The position numbers and the translations under genes were made by a program. The notes under the pieces are model-generated. The model was given only the letters and a program-made list of their open reading frames with translations. It did no database searches and was not told the origin of the DNA. Below are positions 34,331 to 46,967 of a DNA stretch of 64,000 bases, one piece after another. The DNA is taken from the NCBI RefSeq assembly GCF_949987515.2, contig NW_027192651.1, forward strand, positions 4,650,001 through 4,714,000. Reading direction: 5' to 3'. The DNA comes from Delphinus delphis. Lineage: Eukaryota; Chordata; Mammalia; Artiodactyla; Delphinidae. Every line of letters begins with the position of its first letter. Positions within the stretch are counted from its first letter, which is position 1.

Positions 34331-35910
34331 ATTCCAGACGCTTTACTAACACTCTCCCGACTTGGAGACTCAGACCCTTTAACCTCCTGTTTGGCCCAGT
34401 TTGCAATTTCTGCGGAAGATGAACAGGAATAGCGAGAACCAATGAGAGACTAGCTGGAGGTGTCTGGACGGGCAAATTTAACTCTCATTTCCCACCAGGA
34501 AGAGGAAATAACCAAAGGCTCAGCATGCCGTGCCAGAACCATATTAGTGCCTGAAGCCATCCTGCGGTGTTGCGGCCAGCTCACAAGAAAGCGAGTTGAA
34601 GAAAGGAGCTCAGGGGCACTGTAATTCACAAACCTGCAGAGTTATAAATGACAGCTATCGTCCAAAAATATACTGAAGTAAGGCTGCCAAGAGGACTTGA
34701 AAGCGGGGCAGAATTGCTGGAAACCGATTTCAGGAGGTAGACTGGAATTGCATTGAAAGCATAGGAAAAGAGGCAGAACGTCCACAATGATGCACTTGGC
34801 CAAAAAGGGCGTATGCGTTTTTTCCTGAATATATTCAGGAAAAAACGCATACGCACTTTTTGGCCAACCAAGCAAGCTTGCAAAGGAAATCTGCACTACA
34901 ATGAAGTCTCACTTCCCCCCGGTCAAAAGGGCCATCTGAAAAAAGTGTAAAATCCAGAAAGGCAGGACAGGCCATGGAGAACTGGGAGCCTTCTTATGCT
35001 GATGGTCGGGTTGTAAATTGCCAACAGACACTCGGGAGAAGTGTATGGTGTTTCCTGAAACATCTAAAAAACAAAGCAACAGAGCCTAGGGCACTTCCAC
35101 TTATGGTCCTATAGCTTAGGGAAATTAAAATCAAAAAGATACAGCCACCCCAAAGTTTGGAACGGCTCTGTTTACAAGAACCTCGTTTACAGTACAAGTT
35201 CAACATCGCAGAAAGTGAAAAATGGATAAAGAACTTGTGGTACTTACGTACAATGCAGTATCACTCAGCAATGAAATCTATGTCATCAGGCCCGTAGCAG
35301 CATAAAGAGTGGATTCAGGTACGATGATTCTAACTGAAATAAGTCACACAGAAAAAGAAACATCATAAGATGTCAGTAATACATGGAATGTAAACTTGGC
35401 TACACAGGAACTGAATTCCAAAACAGAACAGGGTCTCAAATTTAGAAAACCAACTTATGCTTGCTTAAGGGGAAAGGTGAGTTGGGGTGCTGCATAAAAC
35501 CAGAGATTGAAATGAGCACAGATAAAGTTCCTTAAGCCAAATATGGAATAGACAAGAGCTACTCCTTGCTCAACGAAATGGACTCAACACCACATATTAA
35601 ACGCCTAAGAATGTACCTGACTAGTAAGTATCTTAAAACCTATGGATTGCTATGTCTCCAAAAGAGAATCAAGCATGTGTACAGGGGCATAAATGCAGCA
35701 GTGATAGGATTGGAGAGGTTCGGTGAGCAAATGAAGACCCTTTGAAGTCATATTGCATGGTACCCATTACACGGGTCTCAGCTCTCCAGTTTTAAGGTAT
35801 TCTTCCTTCAGCAAAAACATGCATGTGGAACCTAGAGTATGATCAACCATGTGATCGGGAGACGTGTTCAAATATGTCTCAGTTTTCGTACCCTGGTACT
35901 CAGGTGCAAC
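34331..35910 (+). repeat. Satellite monomer U23
   Basis: 1,580 bp. The palindrome at 34796-34867 has one mismatch (right gcac). The first part copies U21 (ggagactcagaccc, attagtgcctg); the part after the palindrome copies U10 (ggaacggctc, cataaagagtgg, agatgtcagtaat, ataaatgcagc). Private: attgctggaaacc, ccttcttatg, gatggtcgggttg. Confidence 0.95.
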
Positions 35911-37490
35911 ATTCCAGACGCTTTACTAACACTCTCCCCACTTGGAGAGTCAGGGCCTTTAACTTCCTGTTTGGCCCAGTTTGCAATTTCTGTGGAAGAT
36001 GAACAGGAATAGCGAGAACCAATGAGAGACTAGCTGGAGGTGTCTGGACGGGCAAATTTAACTCTCATTTCCCACCAGGAAGAGGAAATAACCAAAGGCT
36101 CAGCGTGCCGTGCCGGAACCAGATTAGGGCCTGAAGCCATCCTGCGGTGTTGCGGCCAGCTCACAAGAAAGCGAGTTGAAGAAAGGAGCTCAGGGGCACT
36201 GTAATTCACAATCCTGCAGAGTTATAAATGACAGCTATCGTCCAAAAATATACTGAAGTAAGGCTGCCAAGAGGACTTGAAAGCGGGGCAGAATTGCAGG
36301 AAACCGATTTCAGGAGGTAGACTGGAATTGCATTGAAAGCATAGGAAAAGAGGCAGAACGTCCACAATGATGCACTTGGCCAAAAAGGGCGTATGCGTTT
36401 TTTCCTGAATATATTCAGGAAAAAATGCATACGCACTTTTTGGCCAACCAAGCAAGCTTGCAAAGGAAATCTGCACTACAATGAAGTCTCACTTCCCCCC
36501 GGTCAAAAGGGCCATCTGAAAAAAGTGTAAAATCCAGAAAGGCAGGACAGGCCATGGAGAACTGGGAGCCTTGTTATGCTGATGGGCGGGATGTAAATTG
36601 CCAACAGACACTTGGGAGAAGTGTATGGTGTTTCCTGAAACATCTAAAAAACAATGCAACAGAGGCTAGGGCACTTCCACTTATGGTCCTATAGCTTAGG
36701 GAAATTAAAATCAAAAAGACACAGCCACCCCAAATGTTGGGACGCCTCTGTTTACAAGAACCTCGTTTACAGTACAAGTTCAACATCGCAGAAAGTGAAA
36801 AATGGATAAAGAACTTGTGGTACTTACGTACAATGCAGTATCACTCAGCAATGAAATCTATGTCATCAGGCCCTTAGCAGCACAATGAGTGGATTCAGGT
36901 ACGATGATTCTAACTGAAATAAGTCACACAGAAAAAGAAACATCATAAGATATCAGTAATACACGGAATGTAAACTTGGCTACACAGGAACTGAATTACA
37001 GAACAGAACAGGGTCTCAAATTTAGAAAACCAACTTATGCTTGCTTAAGGGGAAAGGTGAGTTGGGGTGCTGCATAAAAACAGAGATTGAAATGAGCACA
37101 GATAAAGTTCCTTAAGCCAAATATGGAATAGACAAGAGCTACTCCTTGCTCAACGAAATGGACTCAACACCCCATACTAAACGCCTAAGAATGTACCTGA
37201 CTAGTAAGTATCTTAAAACGTATGGATTGCTATGTCTCCAAAAGAGAATCAAGCGTGTGTACAGGGGAATAAACGCAGCAGTGATAGGATTGGAGAGTTT
37301 CGGTGAGCAAATGAAGACCCTTTGAAGTCATATTGCATGGTACCCATTACACGGGTCTCAACTCTCCAGGTTTAAGGTATTCTTCCTTCAGCTAAAACAT
37401 GCATGTGGAACCTAGAGTATGATCAACCATGTGAACGGGAGACGTGTTCAAATATGTCTCAGTTTTTGTACCCTGGTACTCGGGTGCAAC
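35911..37490 (+). repeat. Satellite monomer U24
   Basis: 1,580 bp. The palindrome at 36376-36447 has two right-arm mismatches (CpG loss in aaatgcat, and gcac). Many private changes: cacaatcctgc, acaatgcaac, gaggctaggg, caaatgttggg, catactaaacg, aaaacgtatgg, ggggaataaac, gagagtttcgg. Confidence 0.95.
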
Positions 37491-39070
37491 ATTCCAGACG
37501 CTTTACTAACACTCTCCCCACTTGGAGAGTCAGCGCCTTTAACCTCCTGTTTGGCCCAGTTTGCAATTTCTGCGGAAGATGTACAGGAATAGCGAGAACC
37601 AATGAGAGACTAGCTGGAGGTGTCTGGACGGGCAAATTTAACTCTCATTTCCCACCAGGAAGAGGAAATAACCAAAGGCTCAGCGTGCCGTGCCGGAACC
37701 AGATTAGGGCCTGAAGCCATCCTGCGGTGTTGCGGCCAGCTCAAAAGAAAGCGAGTTGAAGAAAGGAGCTCAGGGGCACTGTAATTCACAAACGTGCAGA
37801 GTTATAAATGACAGCTATCGTCCAAAAATATACTGAAGTAAGGCTGCCAAGAGGACTTGAAAGCGGGGCAGAATTGCAGGAAACCGATTTCAGGAGGTAG
37901 ACTGGAATTGCATTGAAAGCATAGGAAAAGAGGCAGAACGTCCACAATGATGCACTTGGCCAAAAAGGGCGTATGCGTTTTTTCCTGAATATATTCAGGA
38001 AAAAACGCATACGCACTTTTTGGCCAACCAAGCAAGCTTGCAAAGGAAATCTGCACTACAATGAAGTCTCACTTCCCCCCGGTCAAAAGGGCCATCTGAA
38101 AAAAGTGTAAAATCCAGAAAGGCAGGACAGGCCATGGAGAACTGGGAGCCTTGTTATGCTGATGGGCGGGATGTAAATTGCCAACAGACACTCGGGAGAA
38201 GTGTATGGTGTTTCCTGAAATATCTAAAAAACAAAGCAACAGAGCCTAGGGCACTTCCACTTATGGTCCTATAGCTTAGGGAAATTAAAATCAAAAAGAC
38301 ACAGCCAGCCCAAAGTTTGGAACGGCTCTGTTTACAAGAACCTCGTTTACAGTACAAGTTCAACATCGCAGAAAGTGAAAAATGGATAAAGAAGTTGTGG
38401 TATTTACTTACAAAGCAATATCACTCAGCAATGAAATCTATGTCATCAGGCCCTTAGCAGCACAATGAGTGGATTCAGGTATGATGATTCTAACTGAAAT
38501 AAGTCACACAGAAAAAGAAACATCATAAGATATCAGTACTGCACGGAATGTAAACTTGGCTACACAGGAACTGAATTTCAGAACAGAACAGGGTCTCAAA
38601 TTTAGAAAACCAACTTATGCTTGCTTAAGGGGAAAGGTAAGTTGGGGTGCTGCATAAAACCAGAGATTGAAATGAGCACAGATAAAGTTTCTTCAGCCAA
38701 ATATGGAACAGACAAGAGCTACTCCTTGCTCAACGAAATGGACTCAACACCGCATATTAAACGCCTAAGAATGTACCTGACTAGTAAGTATCTTAAAACC
38801 TATGGATTGCTATGTCTCCAAAAGAGAATCAAGCATGTGTACAGGGGCATAAACGCAGCAGTGGTAGGACTGGAGAGGTTCGGTGAGCAAATGAAGACCC
38901 TTTGAAGTCATATTGCATGGTACCCATTACACGGGTCTCAACTCTCCAGCTTTAAGGTATTCTTCTTTCAGCTAAAACATGCATGTGGAACCCAGAGTAT
39001 GATCAACCGTGTGAACGGGAGACGTGTTCAGATATGTCTCAGTTTTCCTCCCCTGGTACTCGGGTGCAAC
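37491..39070 (+). repeat. Satellite monomer U25
   Basis: 1,580 bp. The palindrome at 37956-38027 has one mismatch (right gcac). Has gccagcccaaag with ggaacggctc, shared with U28 and U34. 3' part has gtttcttcagcc and ggaacagac, shared with U26 and U28. Private: gaagatgtacagg, aaacgtgcag, gaaatatctaaa, cagtactgcacgg. Confidence 0.95.
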
Positions 39071-40650
39071 ATTCCAGACGCTTTACTAACACTCTCCCCA
39101 CTTGGAGAGTCAGCGCCTTTAACCTCCTGTTTGGCCCAGTTTGCAATTTCTGCGGAAGATGAACAGGAATAGTGAGAACCAATGAGAGACTAGCTGGAGG
39201 TGTCTGGACGGGCAAATTTAACTCTCATTTCCCACCAGGAAGAGGAAATAACCAAAGGCTCAGAGTGCCGTGCCGGAACCAGATTAGGGCCTGAAGCCAT
39301 CCTGCGTTGTTGCGGCCAGCTCACAAGAAAGCGAGTTGAAGAAAGGAGCTCAGGGGCACTGTAATTCACAAACCTGCAGAGTTACAAATGACAGCTATCG
39401 TCCAAAAATATACTGAAGTAAGGCTGCCAAGAGGACTTGAAAGCGGGGCAGTATTGCAGGAAACCGATTTCAGGAGGTAGACTGGAATTGCATTGAAAGC
39501 ATAGGAAAAGAGGCAGAGCGTCCACAATGATGCACTTGGCCAAAAAGGGCCTATGCGTTTTTTCCTGAATATATTCAGGAAAAAACACATAGGCCCTTTT
39601 TGGTCAACCAAGCAAACTTGCAAAGGAAATCTGCACTACAATGAAGTCTCACTTCCCCCAGGTCAAAAGGGCCATCTGAAAAAAGTGTAAAATCCAGAAA
39701 GGCAGGACAGGCCATGGAGAACTGGGAGCCTTGTTGTGCTGATGGGAGGGATGTGAATAGCCAACAGACACTTGGGAGAAGTGTATGGTGTTTCCTGAAA
39801 CATCTAAAAAACAAAGCAACAGAGCCTAGGGCACTTCCACTTATGGTCCTATAGCTTAGGGAAATTAAAATCAAAAAGACACAGCCACCCCAAAGTTTGC
39901 AACGCCTCTGTTTACAAGAACCTCATTTACCGTACAAGTTCAATATCACAGAAAGTGAAAAATGGATAAAGAACTTGTGGTACTTACGTACAATGCAGTA
40001 TCACTCAGCAATGAAATCTATGTCATCAGGCCCGTAGCAGCATAATGAGTGGATTCAAGTACGATTATTCTAACTGAAATAAGTCACACAGAAAAAGAAA
40101 CATCATAAGATATCACTAATACACGGAATGTAATCTTGGCTACACAGGAACTGAATTCCAAAACAGAACAGGGTCTCAAATTTAGAAAACCATCTTATGC
40201 TTGCTTAAGGTGAAAGGTGAGTTGGGGTGCTGCATAAAACCAGAGATTGAAATGAGCACAGATAAAGTTTCTTCAGCCAAATATGGAACAGAAAAGAGCT
40301 ACTCCTTGCTCAACGAAATGGACTCAACACCGCATATTAAACGCCTAAGAATGTACCTGACTAGTAAGTATCTTAAAACCTATGGATTGCTATGTCTCCA
40401 AAAGAGAATCAAACGTGTGTACAGGGGCATAAACGCAGCAGTGATAGGATTGGAGAGGATCGGTGAGCAAATGAAGACCCTTTGAAGTCATATTGCATGG
40501 TACCCATTCCACGGGTTTCAACTACCCAGGTTTAAGGTATTCTTCCTTCAGCTAAAACATGCATGTGGAACCCAGAGTATGATCATCCTTGTGAACGAGA
40601 GACGTGTTCAAATATGTCTCAGTTTACGTACCCTGGTACTCGGGTGCAAC
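39071..40650 (+). repeat. Satellite monomer U26 (paired change in palindrome)
   Basis: 1,580 bp; one of the more divergent units. The palindrome at 39536-39607 carries a matched change in both arms. Other variants: cagagtgccg, gcgttgttgc, agttacaaatg, gcagtattgc, caaacttgc, gatgtgaatagcc, gtttgcaacgcc, gtaatcttgg, aaggtgaaagg, gaggatcgg, catccttgtgaacgag. Confidence 0.95.
39536..39607. repeat. Palindrome with compensatory transversion pair (U26)
   Basis: The left arm reads aagggcctatgcg where other units have aagggcgtatgcg. The right arm reads acataggccc where others have gcatacgccc. So the same base pair is changed G-to-C on the left and C-to-G on the right, and pairing is kept. Two other right-arm bases are unpaired (cacat for cgcat, ggtcaa for ggccaa). 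Confidence 0.95.
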
Positions 40651-42229
40651 ATTCCAGACGCTTTACTAACACTCTCCCGACTTGGAGAGTCAGTCCCTTT
40701 AACCTCCTGTTTGGCCCAGTTTGCAATTTCTGCGGAAGATGAACAGGAATAGCGAGAACCAATGAGAGACTAGCTGGAGGTGCCTGGACGGGCAAATTTA
40801 ACTCTCATTTCCCACCAGGAAGAAGAATTAACCAAAGGCTCAGCGTGCCGTGCCGGACCAGATTAGGGCCTGAAGCCATCCTGTGGTGTTGCGGCCAGCT
40901 CACAAGAAAGCGAGTTGAAGAAAGGAGCTCAGGGGCACTGTAATTCACAAACCTGCAGAGTTATAAATGACAGCTATCGTCCAAAAATATACTGAAGTAA
41001 GGCTGCCAAGAGGACTTGAAAGCAGGGCAGAATTGCAGGAAACCGATTTCAGGAGGTAGACTGGAATTGCATTGAAAGCATAGGAAAAGAGGCAGAATGT
41101 CCACAATGATGCACTTGGCCAAAAAGGGCGTATGCGTTTTTTCCTGAATATATTCAGGAAAAAACGCATACGTCCTTTTTGGCCAACCAAGCAAGCTTGC
41201 AAAGGAAATCTGCACTACAATGAAGTCTCACTTCCCCCTGGTCAAAAGGGCCATCTGAAAAAAGTGTAAAATCCAGAAAGGCAGGACAGGCCATGGAGAA
41301 CTGGGAGCCTTGTTATGCTGATGGGCGGGATGTAAATTGCCAACAGACACTCGGGAGAAGTGTATGGTGTTTCCTGAAACATCTAAAAAACAAAGCAACA
41401 GAGCCTAGGGCACTTCCACTTATGGTCCTATAGCTTAGGGAAATTAAAATCAAAAAGAAACAGCCACCCCAAAGTTTGGGACGCCTCTGTTTACAAGAAC
41501 CTCGTTTACCGTACAAGTTCAATATCACAGAAAGTGAAAAATGGATAAAGAACTTGTGGTACTTATGAACAATGCAGTATCACTCAGCAATGAAATCTAT
41601 GTCATCAGGCCCTTAGCAGCATAATGAGTGGATTCAGGTACGATGATTCTAACTGAAATAAGTCACACAGAAAAAGAAACATCATAAGATATCACTAATA
41701 CATGGAATGTAAACTTGGCTACACAGGAACTGAATTCCAAAACAGAACAGGGTCTCAAATTTAGAAAACAAACTTATGCTTGCTTAAGGGTAAAGGTGAG
41801 TTGGGGTGGTGCATAAAACTAGAGATTGAAATGAGCACAGATAAAGTTCCTTAAGCCAAATATGGAATAGACAAGAGCTACTCCTTGCTCAACGAAATGG
41901 ACTCAACACCCCATATTAAACGCCTAAGAATGTACCTGACTAGTAAGTATCTTAAAACCTATGGATTGCTATGTCTCCAAAAGAGAATCAAGCGTGTGTA
42001 CAGGGGCATAAACGCAGCAGTGATAGGATTGGAGAGGTTCGGTGAGCAAATGAAGACCCTTTGAAGTCATATTGCATGGTACCCATTCCACGGGTCTCAA
42101 CTCTCCAGGTTTAAGGTATTCTTCCTTCAGCTAAAACATGCATGTGGAACCCAGAGTATGATCAACCATGTGAACGGGAGACGTGTTCAAATATGTCTCA
42201 GTTTACGTACCCTGGTACTCGGGTGCAAC
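40651..42229 (+). repeat. Satellite monomer U27
   Basis: 1,579 bp; same 1-bp loss as U7, U9 and U28 (gccggacca). The palindrome at 41115-41186 has one mismatch (right cgtcc). A sister of U7: ctgtggtg, aaagaaacagcc, cttatgaacaatg, actaatacatgg. Private: gaaagcagggc, cccctggtcaaaag, gggtggtgcataaaac. Confidence 0.95.
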
Positions 42230-43808
42230 ATTCCAGACACTTTACTAACACTCTCCCGACTTGGAGCGTCAGTCCCTTTAACCTCCTGTTTGGCCCAGTT
42301 TGCAATTTCTGCGGAAGATGAACAGGAATAGCGAGAACCAATGAGAGACTAGCTGGAGGTGCCTGGACGGGCAAATTTAACTCTCATTTCCCACCAGTAA
42401 GAGGAATTAACCAAAGGCTCAGCGTGCCGTGCCGGACCAGATTAGGGCCTGAAGCCATCCTGTGGTGTTGCGGCCAGCTCACAAGAAAGCGAGTTGAAGA
42501 AAGGAGCTCAGGGGCACTGTAATTCACAAACCTGCAGAGTTATAAATGACAGCTATCGTCCAAAAATATACTGAAGTAAGGCTGCCAAGAGGACTTGAAA
42601 GCGGGGCAGAATTTCAGGAAACCGATTTCAGGAGGTAGACTGGAATTGCATTGAAAACATAGGAAAAGAGGCAGAATGTCCACAATGATGCACTTGGCCA
42701 AAAAGGGCGTATGCGTTTTTTCCTGAACATATTCAGGAAAAAACGCATACGCCCTTTTTGGCCAACCAAGCAAGCTTGCAAAGGAAATCTGCACTACAAT
42801 GAAGTCTCACTTCCCCCCGGTCAAAAGGGCCATCTGAAAAAAGTGTAAAATCCAGAAAGGCAGGACAGACCATGGAGAACTGGGAGCCTTGTTATGCTGA
42901 TGGGCGGGATGTAAATTGCCAACAGACACTCGGGAGAAGTGTATGGTGTTTCCTGAAACATCTAAAAAACAAAGCAACAGAGCCTAGGGCACTTCCACTT
43001 ATGGTCCTATAGCTTAGGGAAATTAAAATCAAAAAGACACAGCCAGCCCAAAGTTTGGAACGGCTCTGTTTACAAGAACCTCGTTTACAGTACAAGTTCA
43101 ACATCGCAGAAAGTGAAAAATGGATAAAGAACTTGTGGTATTTACTTACAAAGCAATATCACTCAGCAATGAAATCTATGTCATCAGGCCCTTAGCAGCA
43201 CAATGAGTGGATTCAGGTATGATTATTCTAACTGAAATAAGTCACACAGAAAAAGAAACATCATAAGATATCAGTAATACACGGAATGTAAACTTGGCTA
43301 CATAGGAACTGAATTCCAAAACAGAACAGGGTCTCAAATTTAGAAAACCAACTTATGCTTGCTTAAGGGTAAAGGTGAGTTGGGGTGCTGCATAAAACCA
43401 GAGATTGAAATGAGCACAGATAAAGTTTCTTCAGCGAAATATGGAACAGACAAGAGCTACTCCTTGCTCAACGAAATGGACTCAACACCGCATATTAAAC
43501 GCCTAAGAATGTACCTGACTAGTAAGTATCTTAAAACCTATGGATTGCTATGTCTCCAAAAGAGAATCAAGCATGTGTACAGGGGCATAAACGCAGCAGT
43601 GATAGGATTGCAGAGGTTCGGTGAGCAAATGAAGACATTTTGAAGTCATATTGCATGGTACCCATTCCACGGGTTTCAACTACCCAGGTTTAAGGTATTC
43701 TTCCTTCAGCTAAAACATGCATGTGGAACCTAGAGTATGATCAACCATGTGATCGGGAGACGTGTTCAAATATGTCTCAGTTTTCGTACCCTTGTACTCG
43801 GGTGCAAC
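42230..43808 (+). repeat. Satellite monomer U28
   Basis: 1,579 bp. The palindrome at 42694-42765 has one mismatch (left gaacata, the U5 variant). 5' part like U27 (gccggaccag, ctgtggtg, gcagaatgtcc). After the palindrome like U25 (gccagcccaaag, gtttcttcagc, ggaacagac). Private: ttggagcgtcag, accagtaagagg, tgaaaacatagg, ttgcagaggtt, cccttgtactc. Confidence 0.95.
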
Positions 43809-45388
43809 ATTCCAGACGCTTTACTAACACTCTCCCGACTTGGAGAGTCAGTCCCTTTAACCTCCTGTTTGGCCCAGTTTGCAATTTCTGCGGAAGATGA
43901 ACAGGAATAGCGAGAACCAATGAGAGACTAGCTGGAGGTGTCTGGACGGGCAAATTTAACTCTCATTTCCCACCAGGAAGAGGAATTAACCAAAGGCTCA
44001 GCGAGCTGTGCCGGAACCACATTAGGGCCTGAAGCCTTCCTACGGTGTTGCGGCCAGCTCACAAGAAAGCGAGTTGAAGAAAGGAGCTCAGGGGCACTGT
44101 AATTCACAAACCTGCAGAGTTATAAATGACAGCTATCGTCCAAAAATATACTGAAGTAAGGCTGCCAAGAGGACTTGAAAGCGGGGCAGAATTGCAGGAA
44201 ACCGATTTCAGGAGGTAGACTGGAATTGCATTGAAAGCATAGGAAAAGAGGCAGAATGTCCACAATGATGCACTTGGCCAAAAAGGGCGTATGCGTTTTT
44301 TCCTGAATATATTCAGGAAAAAACGCAGTCGTCCTTTTTGGCCAACCAAGCAAGCTTGCAAAGGAAATCTGCACTACAATGAAGTCTCACTTCCCCCCCG
44401 TCAAAAGGGCCATCTGAAAAAAGTGTAAAATCCAGAAAGGCAGGACAGGCCATGGAGAACTGGGAGCCTTGTTATGCTGATGGGCGGGATGTAAATTGCC
44501 AACAGACACTCGGGAGAAGTGTATGGTGTTTCCTGAAACATCTAAAACACAAAGCAACAGAGCCTAGGGCACTTCCACTTATGGTGCTATAGCTTAGGGA
44601 AATTAAAATCAAAAAGAAACAGCCACCCCAAAGTTTGGGACGCCTCTGTTTACAAGAACCTCGTTTACCGTACAAGTTCAATATCACAGAAAGGGAAAAA
44701 TGGATAAAGAACTTGTGGTACTTATGAACAATGCAGTATCACTCAGCAATGAAATCTATGTCATCAGGCCCGTAGCAGCATAATGAGTGGATTCAGGTAC
44801 GATGATTCTAACTGAAATAAGTCACACAGAAAAAGAAACATCATAAGATATCAGTAATACACGGAATGTAAACTTGGCTACACAGGAACTACATTAGAGA
44901 ACAGAACAGGGTCTCAAATTTAGAAAACCAACTTATGCTTGCTTAAGGGGAAAGGTGAGTTGGGGTGCTGCATAAAACCAGAGATTGAAATGAGCACAGA
45001 TAGAGTTCCTTAAGCCAAATACGGAATAGACAAGAGCTACTCCTTGCTCAACCAAATGGACGCAACGCTGCATATTAAACGCCTAAGAATGTACCTGACT
45101 AGTAAGTATCTTAAAACCTATGGATTGCTATGTCTCCGAAAGAGAATCAAGCATGTGTACAGGGGCATAAACGCAGCAGTGATAGGATTGGAGAGGTTCG
45201 GTGAGCAAATGAAGACCCTTTGAAGTCATATTGCATGGTACCCATTACACTGGTCTCAACTCTCCAGGTTTAAGGTATTCTTCCTTCAGCTAAAACATGC
45301 ATGTGGAACCCAGAGTATGATCAACCGTGTGAACGGGAGACGTGTTCAAATATCTCTCAGTTTTCCTCCCCTGGTACTCGGGTGCAAC
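43809..45388 (+). repeat. Satellite monomer U29
   Basis: 1,580 bp. The palindrome at 44274-44345 has three right-arm mismatches (gcagtcgtcc for gcatacgccc). Private: cagcgagctgtgcc, accacattagg, cttcctacgg, atggtgctatag, aactacattagag, accaaatggacgcaac. Has cttatgaacaatgc as in U7 and U27. 3' end like that of U5 (cattacactggtc, atatctctcag). Confidence 0.95.
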
Positions 45389-46967
45389 ATTCCAGACGCT
45401 TTACTAACACTCTCCCCACTTGGAGAGTCAGGGCCTTTAACTTCCTGTTTGGCCCAGTTTGCAATTTCTGCGGAAGATGAACAGGAATAGCGAAAACCAA
45501 TGAGAGACTAGCTGGAGGTGTCTGGACGGGCAAATTTAACTCTCATTTCCCACCAGGAAGAGGAAATAACCAAAGGCTCAGCGTGCCATGCCGGAACAAG
45601 ATTAGGGCCTGAAGCCATCCTGCGGTGTTGCGGCCAGCTCACAAGAAAGCGAGTTGAAGAAAGGAGCTCAGGGGCACTGTAATTCACAAACCTGCAGAGA
45701 TATAAATGACAGCTATCGTCCAAAAATATACTGAAGTAAGCCTGCCAAGAGGACTTGAAAGCGGGGCAGAATTGCAGGAAACCGATTTAAGGAGGTAGAC
45801 TGGAATTGCATTGAAAGCATAGGAAAAGAGGCAGAGCGTACACAATGATGCACTTGGCCAAAAAGGGCGTATGCGTTTTTTCCTGAATATATTCAGGAAA
45901 AAACGCATACGCCCTTTTTGGTCAACCAAGCAAGCTTGCAGAGGAAATCTGCACTACAATGAAGTCTCACTTCCCCCCGGTCAAAAGAGCCATCTGAAAA
46001 AAGTGTAAAATCCAGAAAGGCAGGACAGGCCATGGAGAACTGGGAGCCTTGTTATGCTGATGGGCGGGATGTAAATTGCCAACAGACACTCGGGAGAAGT
46101 GTATGGTGTTTCCTGAAACATCTAAAAAACAAAGCAACAGAGCCTAGGGCACTTCCACTTATGGTCCTATAGCTTAGGGAAATTAAAATCAAAAAGACAC
46201 AGCCACCCCAAAGTTTGGGACGCCTCTGTTTACAAGAACCTCGTTTACAGTACAAGTTCAACATCGCAGAAAGTGAAAAATGGATAAAGAACTTGTGGTA
46301 CTTACGTACAATGCAGTATCACTCAGCAATGAAATCTATGTCATCAGGCCCTTAGCAGCACAATGAATGGATTCAGGTACGATGATTCTAACTGAAATAA
46401 GTCACACAGAAAAAGAAACATCATAAGATATCAGTAATACACGGAATGTAAACTTGGCTACACAGGAACTGAATTACAGAACAGAACAGGGTCTCAAATT
46501 TAGAAAACCAACTTATGCTTGCTTAAGGGGAAAGGTGAGTTGGGGTGCTGCATAAAACCAGAGATTGAAATGAGCACAGATAAAGTTCCTTAAGCCAAAT
46601 ATGGAATAGACAAGAGCTACTCCTTGCTCAACGAAATGGACTCAACACCGCATATTAAACGCCTAAGAATGTACCTGACTAGTAAGTATCTTAAAACCTA
46701 TGGATTGCTATGTCTCCGAAAGAGAATCAAGCATGTGTACAGGGGCATAAACGCAGCAGTGATAGGATTGGAGAGGTTCGGTGAGCAAATGAAGACCCTT
46801 TGAAGTCATATTGCATGGTACCCATTCCACGGGTTTCAACTACCCAGGTTTAAGGTATTCTTCCTTCAGCTAAAACATGCATGTGGAACCTAGAGTATGA
46901 TCAACATGTGATCGGGAGACGTGTTCAAATATGTCTCAGTTTTCGTACCCTGGTACTCGGGTGCAAC
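45389..46967 (+). repeat. Satellite monomer U30
   Basis: 1,579 bp. The palindrome at 45854-45925 has one mismatch (right ggtcaa). Has gatttaagg like U2 and U8. Private: agcgaaaacc, gcagagatataaatg, gtaagcctgcc, gcgtacacaatg, aaaagagccatc, caatgaatgg. Confidence 0.95.
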
